From assembly GCA_947477745.1 (NCBI GenBank), contig CANJUF010000011.1:1-64000 (forward strand): a stretch of 64,000 nucleotides of DNA, given 5' to 3'. Of this stretch, positions 1 through 7,947 are shown in pieces. Positions within the stretch are counted from its first letter, which is position 1. The number at the start of each line of letters is the position of its first letter. Made by a program: the position numbers and the translations under genes. The notes beneath the pieces are model-generated. The model did not search any database and was not told the DNA's origin. It worked only from the letters and a program-made list of their open reading frames with translations. The DNA comes from Sphingomonadaceae bacterium (GTDB lineage Bacteria; Pseudomonadota; Alphaproteobacteria; Sphingomonadales; Sphingomonadaceae).

Positions 1-723
1 ACGCTTTCGGCCAATCTCGCAATTGCTTTGTCCCGGTCTGGCATCCGCACGGGCCTCGTCGATGCCGATATCTACGGGCCTTCGCAGGCGCGGCTGATGG
101 CTACCGAGGGCGCGCGCCCGCAGGCGACATCGGAGAAGAAGCTGCTGCCGATTGCAAGCGAGTGGGGCGTGCCGATGCTGTCGATGGCGCACCTCGCCAG
201 CCCCGGACAGGCGATTGCCTGGCGCGGGCCGATGGCGGGCAATGCGTTGTCGCAACTGGTCGATGCCGACTGGGGCGATGTCGAACTTCTGGTGGTCGAT
301 CTGCCGCCGGGCACCGGCGACGTGCAACTCACAATGCTGCAGCGCTTCAAGCCTGCCGGCGCGGTGATCGTCTCGACCCCGCAGGATCTTGCGCTGATGG
401 ATGCGACGCGGGCGATCTCGCTGTTCGAGCAGGGCAAGGTGCCGATTGTCGGCGTGGTCGAGAACATGGCCGGCTATGTCTGCCCGCATTGCGGCGAGGT
501 GAGCGATCCGTTCGGTTCGGGCGGGGCCGAGGCGGCGGCGGCGCAAATGGGCCATGCCTTTCTGGGCCGGGTGCCGCTCGACATCGAGATCCGCAAGGCC
601 AGCGACGCGGGAACGCCTCCCGCAGCGGGCGAGGGACCGCAGGCCGAGGCCTTTGCAGCGATCGCCCGCCGCGTGGCGACATGGCTCGCCAACCAGCGCC
701 AGCCGAGCGAGGCGATCGCCTGA
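1..723 (+). CDS. Mrp/ApbC-type P-loop Fe-S cluster carrier ATPase (5' end outside window)
   Basis: The gene is open from the first base, so its start and the Walker A loop lie outside the window. 240 residues remain. The visible part matches the Mrp/NBP35 branch of deviant P-loop ATPases: a VDADIYGPS strand near residues 20-28, a VVDLPPGTGD switch near residues 98-107, and a CPHC pair at residues 161-164 that in this family binds a transferable iron-sulfur cluster. Members load 4Fe-4S clusters onto apo-enzymes in the cytosol. The next gene overlaps the stop codon (TGATG), which implies one transcript. The downstream protein is a molybdo-flavin-type oxidoreductase subunit whose partner subunits normally carry Fe-S clusters, so the pairing is plausible, but I infer it only from position. 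Confidence 0.9.
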   Translation, partial: TLSANLAIALSRSGIRTGLVDADIYGPSQARLMATEGARPQATSEKKLLPIASEWGVPMLSMAHLASPGQAIAWRGPMAGNALSQLVDADWGDVELLVVDLPPGTGDVQLTMLQRFKPAGAVIVSTPQDLALMDATRAISLFEQGKVPIVGVVENMAGYVCPHCGEVSDPFGSGGAEAAAAQMGHAFLGRVPLDIEIRKASDAGTPPAAGEGPQAEAFAAIARRVATWLANQRQPSEAIA

Positions 724-2978
724 TGCGCTTTTCGCGGCGGGGCATGCTGATCGCGGCGCTCGCCGGGGGCGGGCTCGCCGTGGGCTATGTTGTGCGTCCG
801 CGCACCTTTCCCTTGCCGCTGTCGCCCGCGCCGGGCGAGATCGCCTTCGACGCATGGATAAAGATTGCTCAGGACGGCGTTATCTCGGTCGCGGTGCCCC
901 AGCTCGAAATGGGTCAGGGGATTACCACGCTGATTGCGCAGGTGATTGCAACCGAGCTGGGCGCGGACTGGCGGCAACTGGCCATCGAGCCTTCGCCCGT
1001 GAGCGCGCATTACGCCAACTTGCCGCTGGCGGCGCGCTGGTCGCAGCTTTGGATGCCGGCGCTGTCTTCGCTCGCCGACGAGGCCGATGACGTGCTGGTG
1101 CGGCGCTGGGCGCAGGACAACAGCTTCATGGTGACCGCCGACGGCATGTCGCTTGCCGCCTACGAGGCTCCCGCGCGGGAGGCCGCCGCTTCGGTGCGGG
1201 CCATGCTGGCCAAGGCGGCAGCTGCGCGCTGGGACGTGACCTGGGAGGAATGCGAGGCGCAGCTCGGTTTCATTACACACGGCAAGAAGCGGGCAAGTTT
1301 CGCCGAACTCGCCACCGAGGCCGCGAGCTTCGATCCTCCCGATCCGCCGCCCTTGAGGCCGCAGTCGCTGGGCGGCAAGGCCAGGTCCGTCCGCTCGCTG
1401 CCGCGCCTCGACTTGCCCTCCAAGGTCGACGGATCGTTTCAGTTTGCGGGCGACGTCCGGCTTCCCAGCATGGTCTTTGCCGCTGTCCACCACGGACCGG
1501 TCGGCAAGTCGGCGCTGGGCGAATACGATCGCGGCGGGGCGAGTCAGGTTGCCGGGCTAATCGACCTGGTCGAAGGACCGGACTGGCTGGCGGCGATTGC
1601 CAGCAACTGGTGGGCGGCGGAACAGTCGCTGCGCCGCATCGCCCCGCATTTCGACGTGTCGCGCACGGCGGACAGCGGCCGCATCAGCGAGGCGCTCGAC
1701 GAGGCGCTGCGGCTCGGCGAGGAAACGCGGCTGCACGAGGCGGGCGATCCCGATGAGTGGCTGGAGAAGAATTTCGACCTGGCTGTACGCTACGAGGTCG
1801 GCCCGGCTCTGCACGGCTCGCTTGAGACAACCAGTGCCACTGCGCGCTTCGCCGATGGCAAGCTGGAACTGTGGATGGGCACGCAGGCGCCGCAATCGGC
1901 GCGCGAAGTTGCGGCGCAGGCGCTCGGCATCGATCTGCGCCAGGTGGTGCTCTATGCCATGCCAGCAGGCGGCAGCTTCGACCGGCGGCTTGAGCAGGGC
2001 CACGCGGCGCAGGCTGCGCTGATCGCGCGCCATGCCGGAAAGCCGGTGCAACTCATCTGGTCGCGCTGGCAGGAACATCTTGCTGGCTGGCCGCGCACGC
2101 CTGCCGCCGCGCTGATGGGTGCACGCACCGATAGCGAGGGGCGGATCGCCGGGTGGCGCGCGCGTATCGTCGTGCCTGCTACGGCGCGCGAATTCGGCGA
2201 GCGGCTGCTGGGCCATGCGCTGCCTTACGATGCCATTGACGCGGCAGCGGGCGGGATCGATCCAATGGCGATGGAAGGCGCCGTGCCTCCATATGAAGTG
2301 CCCAATCTTGCCATCGAGCAGGTGCCCGTCACCATCGACTTGCCGACCGCGCGGCTGCGCGGCAACGCCCACGGCTACACCGCCTTCTTCAACGAGACCT
2401 TCATCGACGAACTGGCGCACAAGGCGAACCGCGAGCCATTGTCGTACCGCATGGCGATGCTGGGCCAGGATCCGCGCCTTGCCGAGTGCCTGATGCGCGT
2501 CGCCGCGCTTTCGGGCTGGGGCGGGGGACTCGACGCAAGCGGACAGGGGCTTGCCTGCCATGTCATCGGCGAAGGCGAGGGCGCGGGCCGCATCGCCGTG
2601 GTGGCGAACGCGCGCCGTGACGCCAGCGGGGTGCGCGTCGACAGGATCAGCGCGGTTGCCGACATCGGCCGCGTGATCAATCCGGACATCGCCCGCCAGC
2701 AGATCGAGGGCGGTCTGGTGTTCGGGCTTGGCCTCGCGATCGGATCGAGCACCGAATACGAACGCGGCCTGCCCAGCGCGCGGCGACTGTCGCACCTCAA
2801 CCTGCCCACGCTGGCGGATTGCCCGGTGATCGAAGTGGAGTTGATCGCCAGCAATGCGCCGCCTGCCGATCCCGGCGAACTTGGCGTAGTCGCCGCGCCG
2901 CCTGCCATCGGCAATGCGCTGTTTTCGGCGACCGGCCTGAGGTTCCGCCGCTTGCCGCTGCTGTCGGAAGGGCTGTGA
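723..2978 (+). CDS. Molybdopterin-binding aldehyde/xanthine dehydrogenase-family large subunit (IorB-like)
   Basis: 751 residues, about the length of the isoquinoline 1-oxidoreductase beta (IorB) group. The ATG overlaps the upstream stop. The N terminus has a twin-arginine-like stretch (RFSRRGMLIAALAGG), so export to the periplasm through Tat, or membrane anchoring, is likely. Seen in the sequence: PQLEMGQGITT near residue 60, the substrate/cofactor region around LWMGTQAPQSAREV, and the C-terminal PGELGVVAAPPAIGNALF. That last motif holds the Glu (about residue 719) that acts as base in the xanthine dehydrogenase family. No gene for a 2Fe-2S small subunit adjoins it here, so the redox partner must be encoded elsewhere or supplied differently. 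The substrate cannot be read from sequence. The moaA-D-E genes at 38-40 kb make part of the cofactor it needs. Confidence 0.85.
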   Translation: MRFSRRGMLIAALAGGGLAVGYVVRPRTFPLPLSPAPGEIAFDAWIKIAQDGVISVAVPQLEMGQGITTLIAQVIATELGADWRQLAIEPSPVSAHYANLPLAARWSQLWMPALSSLADEADDVLVRRWAQDNSFMVTADGMSLAAYEAPAREAAASVRAMLAKAAAARWDVTWEECEAQLGFITHGKKRASFAELATEAASFDPPDPPPLRPQSLGGKARSVRSLPRLDLPSKVDGSFQFAGDVRLPSMVFAAVHHGPVGKSALGEYDRGGASQVAGLIDLVEGPDWLAAIASNWWAAEQSLRRIAPHFDVSRTADSGRISEALDEALRLGEETRLHEAGDPDEWLEKNFDLAVRYEVGPALHGSLETTSATARFADGKLELWMGTQAPQSAREVAAQALGIDLRQVVLYAMPAGGSFDRRLEQGHAAQAALIARHAGKPVQLIWSRWQEHLAGWPRTPAAALMGARTDSEGRIAGWRARIVVPATAREFGERLLGHALPYDAIDAAAGGIDPMAMEGAVPPYEVPNLAIEQVPVTIDLPTARLRGNAHGYTAFFNETFIDELAHKANREPLSYRMAMLGQDPRLAECLMRVAALSGWGGGLDASGQGLACHVIGEGEGAGRIAVVANARRDASGVRVDRISAVADIGRVINPDIARQQIEGGLVFGLGLAIGSSTEYERGLPSARRLSHLNLPTLADCPVIEVELIASNAPPADPGELGVVAAPPAIGNALFSATGLRFRRLPLLSEGL

Positions 2979-3991
2979 TGGAAAAGCCGGCAGGCCATCC
3001 CGAAGTGAAGCACGGCAGGCTCGGCGTGCTGCTGGTCAATCTTGGCACGCCCGATGCCCCCACCGCCAAAGCGGTGCGGCGCTATCTTGCAGAATTCCTC
3101 TCTGACCGGCGCGTGGTCGAAATACCGCGCCTGATCTGGTGGCCGATCCTGCACGGCGTGATCCTCACCACGCGGCCGCGCAAGTCCGTTCATGCCTATC
3201 AGCAGGTGTGGACGCAGGAAGGTTCGCCGCTCGCCGCGATAACCGCAGCGCAGGCGCGCACGCTTCAGGAGCGGCTGGGAGACAGCGTGATGGTGCGCTG
3301 GGCGATGCGATACGGCAATCCTGCGATTGCGAGCGAGCTGGCTGCGCTGAAGGAGGCTGGCTGCGACCGCGTGCTGTTTGCGCCGCTCTACCCGCAGTAT
3401 TCGGGCGCGACCACGGCAAGCGCGATGGATGCGCTGGGCGACGCACTGGGAGCGATGCGCTGGCAGCCCGCAGTGCGCACCTTGCCGCCCTACTTCGACG
3501 ATCCCGGCCATATCGACGCCCTCCGTGCCGACCTTGCCCGCCAGATCGCTGCGCTGAGCTTCGTGCCCGAAGTGCTGCTGCTGAGCTTTCACGGCATGCC
3601 CGAACGCACCCTGCATCTGGGCGATCCCTACCATTGCCAGTGCCGCAAGACCGCGCGGCTTTTGGCAGAGGCTTTGGCGGTGAGCCATCCGAGAATCCGG
3701 GTGGAGACGAGCTTCCAGTCGCGCTTCGGGCGGGCCAAGTGGCTCGAGCCTGCGACCGACCTCGTGCTTGCCGAAGAAGCGCGCAGAGGCACGCGAAAGC
3801 TGGTCGTCGCTGCACCGGGGTTTTCCGCCGATTGCCTCGAAACGCGCGAGGAACTGGCCATTCGCGGGCGGGCGCAGTTCCTCCAAGCAGGCGGCGCGGA
3901 ATTCGCTGCGCTCGATTGCCTCAATGCAGGCGATGCAGGCATGGCGATGCTCGAAATCCTGGTGCGGAATGAGCTTGCTGGCTGGAATTGA
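2978..3991 (+). CDS. hemH: Ferrochelatase
   Basis: 337 residues. Inserts ferrous iron into protoporphyrin IX, the last step of heme b synthesis. The start overlaps the previous stop (TGATG). Family marks are LLVNLGTPDAP at residues 18-28, LLLSFHGMPERT with the conserved catalytic His, and PGFSADCLETREEL near the C terminus with the conserved Glu. A YHCQC pair of cysteines follows the SFHG motif. Cysteines of this kind occur in alphaproteobacterial ferrochelatases, some of which carry a 2Fe-2S cluster, but I cannot prove a cluster here. The heme product is needed by the cytochrome oxidase and heme O synthase encoded at 29-33 kb. The IS element lies about 40 bp beyond its stop. Confidence 0.96.
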   Translation: MEKPAGHPEVKHGRLGVLLVNLGTPDAPTAKAVRRYLAEFLSDRRVVEIPRLIWWPILHGVILTTRPRKSVHAYQQVWTQEGSPLAAITAAQARTLQERLGDSVMVRWAMRYGNPAIASELAALKEAGCDRVLFAPLYPQYSGATTASAMDALGDALGAMRWQPAVRTLPPYFDDPGHIDALRADLARQIAALSFVPEVLLLSFHGMPERTLHLGDPYHCQCRKTARLLAEALAVSHPRIRVETSFQSRFGRAKWLEPATDLVLAEEARRGTRKLVVAAPGFSADCLETREELAIRGRAQFLQAGGAEFAALDCLNAGDAGMAMLEILVRNELAGWN

Positions 3992-3998
3992 TCCGTTC

Positions 3999-4026
3999 TT
4001 GACATAATCCTACTTTGTTCTACTCC
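3999..4026 (+). promoter_or_regulatory. Possible promoter split from its gene by the IS
   Basis: A perfect TTGACA hexamer at 3999-4004 is followed 16 bases later by TACTCC (4021-4026), a weak -10 match. Without the IS this would lie just upstream of the regulator gene at 6217. The IS target duplication begins at 4022, inside the proposed -10. The hexamer is clear; its function is inferred. Confidence 0.3.
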
Positions 4027-4029
4027 TGT
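4022..4029. repeat. Left target-site duplication of the IS (ACTCCTGT)
   Basis: The 8 bases ACTCCTGT directly precede the left inverted end and recur at 6184-6191 directly after the right end. IS1595-family elements make 8-bp duplications, so this marks an intact single insertion event. Confidence 0.93.
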
Positions 4030-4054
4030 GGCGACGTTACACTTGACATACCAA
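4030..4054 (+). repeat. Left terminal inverted repeat of the IS1595-family element
   Basis: 25 bases starting GGCGACGTTACACTT and ending CATACCAA. They match the reverse complement of 6159-6183 at 23 of 25 positions (GA versus CC in the middle). Confidence 0.93.
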
Positions 4055-4092
4055 ACCCCTCAATGTAGTGTTCTGGCCATAGGAGAAGTCCC

Positions 4093-5043
4093 GTGGCCAA
4101 GTCTGTTTTCGATGCCCCGCAATTCAAGTCCGAAGATGGCGCATTCGCCTATGTAGAGGCGCACCTGTGGCCGAACGGTCCAGTCTGCCCGCACTGTGGC
4201 AACTGCGCTGCTGACCGCATCCGCAAGATGCAAGGTCAGACCACCCGGCGCGGCCTCTACAAGTGCAACGAGTGCCGCAAACCGTTCACCGTGCGCATGG
4301 GCACCATCTTTGAATCCTCGCACCTTGCGCTGCACCTGTGGCTGCAAGTGATCCACCTGTTTTGCGCCAGCAAGAAGGGTATTAGCACCCGCCAGATACA
4401 GCGGATGCTTGATTGCTCGATGAAGACCGCTTGGTTCCTTGGCCATCGCATCCGTGAAGCCATGAAGGATGACGGCACCGTTGCTATCGGCGGTGGCGGC
4501 AAGGTCATCGAAGCCGATGAAACCTTCTTCGGTCAGCAAGACTACAAGTTCGTTTCCGGCAAGGGCTGGCAGCGCCGTGACGGTTGGGGCGACAAGATGA
4601 AGGTTCTCTCGCTGGTCGAACGTGGCGGTCGCGCCAAGTCGATCCACATCGACAATCTCGGCATGGATGAAGTCACCCGCGCGCTGGAAAGCGCAGACCG
4701 TGACAGCCACCTGAACACCGATCAGGCCCGCCACTATCGCCGGATCGGCAAGGAGTTCCTGAGCCACGGTGCCGTTGACCACAGCCGCAAGGAATATGCG
4801 CGCGGCTCGGTCCACAGTAACACCGTCGAAGGCTTCTTCTCGATCTTTAAGCGCGGCATGGTCGGTGTCTATCAACACTGCGACACTTCGCATCTGCACC
4901 GCTACCTGAGCGAGTTCGACTTCCGCTACAGCTACCGTGAAAAGGTCGGCTACAACGATACCATGCGTGCCGAAGTCGCGCTCAAGGGTGTCGTGGGCAA
5001 GCGCCTCACCTATGAAACGACTGGCATCGCAAGGCAGGGGTAA
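4093..5043 (+). CDS. IS1595-family DDE transposase with N-terminal zinc ribbon
   Basis: 316 residues, full length for the family. An N-terminal zinc ribbon is formed by C32-P-H-C35 and C58-N-E-C61 and should help bind the ends. The RNase H-like catalytic core follows: IEADETFFG with D142, LNTDQARHY with D210, and VHSNTVEGFFSIFKRG with E246 (and N243). It cuts and joins the 25-bp inverted ends of its own element. The ATG has a good AGGAG site 9 bases upstream. The frame is intact, so the enzyme could be active. Its end overlaps a tiny ORF in another frame (5012-5128). Confidence 0.96.
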   Translation: MAKSVFDAPQFKSEDGAFAYVEAHLWPNGPVCPHCGNCAADRIRKMQGQTTRRGLYKCNECRKPFTVRMGTIFESSHLALHLWLQVIHLFCASKKGISTRQIQRMLDCSMKTAWFLGHRIREAMKDDGTVAIGGGGKVIEADETFFGQQDYKFVSGKGWQRRDGWGDKMKVLSLVERGGRAKSIHIDNLGMDEVTRALESADRDSHLNTDQARHYRRIGKEFLSHGAVDHSRKEYARGSVHSNTVEGFFSIFKRGMVGVYQHCDTSHLHRYLSEFDFRYSYREKVGYNDTMRAEVALKGVVGKRLTYETTGIARQG

Positions 5044-5128
5044 GGCGAAGGGCAGACAGTTCCGCCCTTCACGGTTGGTCCTGTTTGACGATCCACAAAT
5101 GGAGTTCGATTTCATCGACGAGGAATGA
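5012..5128 (+). CDS. Tiny IS-encoded ORF overlapping the transposase end (38 aa, uncertain)
   Basis: Reads MKRLASQGRGKAKGR and ends in an acidic FDDPQMEFDFIDEE tail. It starts inside the last codons of the transposase gene, in a different frame, and stops four bases before the next small ORF. Its split charge (basic head, acidic tail) is unusual. Either it is a real IS passenger peptide or a fortuitous frame. Nothing about function can be read. I keep it because it is tightly packed between the transposase and the next ORF. Confidence 0.3.
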   Translation: MKRLASQGRGKAKGRQFRPSRLVLFDDPQMEFDFIDEE

Positions 5129-5131
5129 ACA

Positions 5132-5284
5132 ATGGCAGACAAACCTAAGCCGAAAAGCAAGCTATCGGACGCCGCTCGGCACGAGCGGTTCAAGGATATG
5201 GCGCGCGAAGTCGAAGCGTCCGAGGATGCAAAGGACTTCGATAAGGCGTTCAAGAGGGTCACGGACGGGGGTCACGTTCAATAA
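5132..5284 (+). CDS. Small hydrophilic IS passenger protein (50 aa)
   Basis: Starts MADKPKPKSKLSDAARHERF and continues as a charged helix rich in Lys, Glu and Asp. No membrane segment or known motif. It follows the transposase inside the same IS, and its last 26 bases overlap tail-to-tail with the DUF3800 gene on the other strand. Small proteins of this look accompany some IS1595-type elements in my recollection, but I cannot name a function. Confidence 0.5.
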   Translation: MADKPKPKSKLSDAARHERFKDMAREVEASEDAKDFDKAFKRVTDGGHVQ

Positions 5285-6059
5285 TACCCGTGAAGTTAAA
5301 AACCTCTCTTGTCCGCGTGTTGGTGCCCTGTATGAAGGGTTCCTGGACATAACCCGTGTCATGCAAAATCTTCGGCTGAACGTGGATTTTGTGAATGTCT
5401 GGGACAAACTCCAACTTCCCCCCAAACCGGGAGAACTTGTTCATCCGCCTGCGGGAGTAGAAGGCATACAGGTCCGCAATCTGGGCGGCCCTGCAACTGC
5501 GCTTATCGACCTCAGTCGCAATCGTATCGACATGCAAACCGCCGTTGCGCCGCTGTGCGTCAAGATAGCGAAATATGTCCGGATTATTCTTGCTGCCCGA
5601 TTCCAGCATGTAGGCAATGCCCGACGACTGGACTTCATCGGTCACTTCAAACATCGAATTTTGCTTAAGGTCTATGGCTATGCTCCCAAAGCAAAAGCCG
5701 AACGCTGATAGGCTGGAAAACGTTTTCTTGTGCAAGTTGTCCAAGGTCATCAGTTGTCTACGCCGGACCTTCCATTTCTCCTTACCAATCGAGCGGCTAA
5801 TCCCAAATAGGACGTTGCCAACCATCGCCCGGCCTATTCTATCCAGAAACTTCTGGCGCTTGATAAGGGTCCATCCCTTGAAACAACCATCTGCCCCGTC
5901 CAACTCCCTCCCGCGAATGAGTTCCACGTTTTCATCGTCGCAAATCTTGTTGGCTGCTTGTTCAAAGCGCAGCCACCCATCTTCGTGAGCAACGTAACCA
6001 GCGATTGTGCTCACCTTCGATGAAGTCGCGTCACTATCGTCTAAGTAGCAAGCAAGCAC
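5259..6059 (-). CDS. DUF3800 passenger protein (predicted RNase H-like fold)
   Basis: About 266 residues if read from the GTG at 6059, which has a strong GGAGG site about 9 bases upstream and puts the diagnostic YLDDSD motif at the very N terminus, as usual for DUF3800. The frame stays open upstream to 6131. Other family-like marks are RGRELDGADG in the first third, an acidic LESGSKNNPD stretch, and the AAQIADLYAFYSRR helix. The spaced Asp/Glu residues fit a metal-dependent RNase H-like nuclease, a fold prediction for the family and not a proven activity. It lies inside the IS, opposite to the transposase, so it is cargo. Members often occur on mobile elements. Confidence 0.8.
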   Translation of the reverse strand: MLACYLDDSDATSSKVSTIAGYVAHEDGWLRFEQAANKICDDENVELIRGRELDGADGCFKGWTLIKRQKFLDRIGRAMVGNVLFGISRSIGKEKWKVRRRQLMTLDNLHKKTFSSLSAFGFCFGSIAIDLKQNSMFEVTDEVQSSGIAYMLESGSKNNPDIFRYLDAQRRNGGLHVDTIATEVDKRSCRAAQIADLYAFYSRRRMNKFSRFGGKLEFVPDIHKIHVQPKILHDTGYVQEPFIQGTNTRTREVFNFTGIIERDPRP

Positions 6060-6158
6060 GGCGATAAGCCCTCCAGCGCGATTCCCTCGCGCCAAACGGA
6101 TCACGTCGAAGACCCGACAGGGCGCGCTCACAACACACCCCCATCATACAGATTGCGC

Positions 6159-6183
6159 TTGGTATGGGAAGTGTAACGTCGCC
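6159..6183 (-). repeat. Right terminal inverted repeat of the IS1595-family element
   Basis: 25 bases. Read on the minus strand they begin GGCGACGTTACACTT and match the left end at 23 of 25 positions. Confidence 0.93.
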
Positions 6184-6191
6184 ACTCCTGT
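6184..6191. repeat. Right target-site duplication of the IS (ACTCCTGT)
   Basis: Exact copy of 4022-4029, directly abutting the right inverted end. Confidence 0.93.
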
Positions 6192-6216
6192 TCAACCCTT
6201 CAGGAGTTGAGTCGCC

Positions 6217-6995
6217 ATGACTGTTCATGCCCCGATCCAGGCCGATTTTCGTTATGACATGAACGGGCGCAGCGAAACAGCGCTGTCGCCGCCAATTCGG
6301 GCGCGTGGCTGATCGTTTCGACCACCCTTGATGCTTTGGACGACGTGTTCGGCTGCATGGACACATCGGGGCCGCTGCTGCTGGTCAATCCCGGGCGCGG
6401 CGAACGCCTGGTGGCGTTGGGCCAGGCGCTGGCCCGCTGCGGCGGAACGCGGCTGCGCGAACTTTCAGAGGAAGACCGCGTGATGCTGCTGCGGCTCAGC
6501 GAGCAGGTTAACCGCATTGCCGAGCGGGTGGACCGGCTCGGCAGCGGTGCTGGCGAAAGCTCGGCGTTCCGGTTCGAAGCGCCCGGACGCGATTTTTCGG
6601 GCCGCGAGGAGGAGGGCGACCGGCTGGTGCGCGGCGCGCGTCCGGCGCTGCCCGATCCGCGCCTCGTGCGCCGCATCCTTCGCCAGCGCCAGCTTCGCGC
6701 ACGGTTCTTCGATGGCGACCTGTTCGGCGATCCGGCCTGGGACATGCTGCTCGATCTCACCGCCGCGCGGGCCGAGCATACCCGCGTTTCGGTGACTTCG
6801 CTGTGCATCGCCTCGGGCGTCCCGCCGACCACCGCGCTGCGCTGGATCAGCCAGCTTACGCAGGCCGGCCTGTTCGAGCGTATCGAGGACGATACCGACC
6901 GGCGTCGCGCCTTCATCGCGCTGACCGAAAAGGCCGCCGATGGCATGGCGCGCTATTTCGCCGAACTGGGCAGAAACGCTTCGCGGCTGGTTTAG
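6217..6995 (+). pseudogene. MarR-like winged-helix regulator, apparently frameshifted and IS-disturbed at its 5' end
   Basis: An ATG at 6217 with AGGAG ten bases upstream opens MTVHAPIQADFRYDMNGRSE and then stops at 6310-6312. The -1 frame carries on without a break to 6995 with protein-like sequence (NSAVAANSGAWLIVSTTLDALDDVFG, then a long acidic/Arg-rich middle) but has no ATG or GTG until 6345 or 6357. The two pieces join naturally around 6270-6280, so one base seems to be missing there. The C-terminal 80 residues form a winged helix (SLCIASGVPPTTALRWISQL, then a DTDRRRAF wing), as in MarR-type regulators. The IS right end lies 25 bp before the ATG. If the frameshift is a sequencing error, this is an intact regulator of about 258 residues. 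Confidence 0.6.
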
Positions 6996-7540
6996 CCGGT
7001 CTCGTTTGATTTGAGCGTCTTGCGTGAATACGGCGGCTCGCCCAGCGCGGGCCGCGGGAATGGACCGGTGTGCCATTGCAGCGAGGCCTCGCGCCGTGTG
7101 ATTTTCCACTCGCCGTCGAAGCGGGCTACCTCGTCGCGGTAGCGCAGCCCCAGCTTCAGATGGTCGATCGGGCTGCCGGGCGCTTCCATGTGATAACCGA
7201 CCACCCAGGTCTCGACGAAAGCCCGGTCACCCTCAAGCTCGATGTACTGGTTGCCCTTGAAATGCATGGTGGCGTGATATTTCGCCAGACCCTGTTCGAT
7301 GCCGGCGAGATATTCATCGAGCGGCCCCTGCTGCACCGTGCCGATGACCACGCAATCGGGATGAAACACCGACCGGACCAACGCCATGTCGATTGAATCG
7401 ACGCCATAGGCATAGCGGTCATACAAATCGGCGATCAATGTGCGGTCGCGCAGCCAGGCGACGTTCGCCGCCAGATCGCCTGCCGGGGGAGGCGGGGTGG
7501 ACCGGAACTCCATCGCATCACGCGGGTTGCCTTTTTCCAT
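6992..7540 (-). CDS. SnoaL-like (NTF2-fold) protein
   Basis: About 182 residues read from the ATG at 7540 (MEKGNPRDAMEF), which has AGGGAG ten bases upstream; the frame is open back to 7612. The fold signature is an N-terminal helix LRDRTLIADLYDRYAYGVDS, then HPDCV, a HATMHFKGNQYIELEGDRAFVETW strand pair, and a long final sheet. SnoaL-like proteins are cone-shaped barrels acting as isomerases, dehydratases, hydrolases or ligand binders. The Asp and His residues in the pocket (DCV, KYHATMH) suggest a catalytic member, but the substrate is unknown. It converges on the regulator remnant, sharing 4 bp at the stop codons. Confidence 0.8.
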   Translation of the reverse strand: MEKGNPRDAMEFRSTPPPPAGDLAANVAWLRDRTLIADLYDRYAYGVDSIDMALVRSVFHPDCVVIGTVQQGPLDEYLAGIEQGLAKYHATMHFKGNQYIELEGDRAFVETWVVGYHMEAPGSPIDHLKLGLRYRDEVARFDGEWKITRREASLQWHTGPFPRPALGEPPYSRKTLKSNETG

Positions 7541-7637
7541 CGCTTTATCGCTCTCCCTGAAGTGCGCCGTTCTTCGACCGCAGCGCGCAGTTGACCCTTT
7601 GTGCAAAGACACTACAAGCCCCTCGTCCGCGATGACC

Positions 7638-7713
7638 GGGCGGTTAGCTCAGTTGGTAGAGCATCTCGTTTACACCGAGAGGGTCGGCGGTTCGAGCCCG
7701 TCACCGCCCACCA
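7638..7713 (+). tRNA. tRNA-Val(TAC)
   Basis: 76 bases with CCA encoded. Acceptor arms GGGCGGT and ACCGCCC pair perfectly. The D loop is AGCTCAGTTGGTAGAGC. The anticodon stem TCTCG/CGAGA encloses TTTACAC with anticodon TAC. The T arm is GGCGGTTCGAGCCCGTC. Reads GUA and probably other valine codons. No integrase or duplicated tRNA end is nearby, so it is not marking an island. Confidence 0.97.
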
Positions 7714-7947
7714 TGGTCCCCGTTTCGCACAGTTGAAACCACCACTTTGAGCGGCGCAGGCTGGTCGCGCTTGTTGAGCTGCAGCGGCGCGGACTTGCAA
7801 GGAAAGCTCAGTTTTGAACACTTTCCAGCGTCCTGTATCCATGCCACTATAAACGTTGGAAATGCCATTTTTTCGCGGCAAGTTCATGCTGGCGGCATGG
7901 GGCGCGGGCATGATGCGCAGTGCGCGGTCCATCGGGGGGAATCCGAC

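Larger units (their letters stand above)
4030..6183 (+). mobile_element. Complete IS1595-family insertion sequence with passenger genes (2154 bp)
   Basis: The element is bounded by 25-bp terminal inverted repeats that begin GGCGACGTTACACTT and differ at only two positions (4030-4054 and 6159-6183). It is flanked by the 8-bp direct repeat ACTCCTGT. It holds a transposase gene on the plus strand, two very small plus-strand ORFs, and a minus-strand DUF3800 gene. The passenger half is visibly less GC-rich than the host genes, in keeping with acquisition. IS1595 relatives that carry passenger genes are known. Perfect duplications and an open transposase frame suggest recent arrival and possible activity. 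The insertion separates hemH from the regulator gene downstream. Confidence 0.93.

Noticed and set aside
3988..4000. The string TTGATCCGTTCTT also occurs near 48039
   Set aside because: A single short coincidence without flanking similarity; not a repeat family.
7638..7713. tRNA-Val as the attachment site of an island containing the repeat protein
   Set aside because: No integrase, no second copy of the tRNA 3' end, and the next genes look resident.
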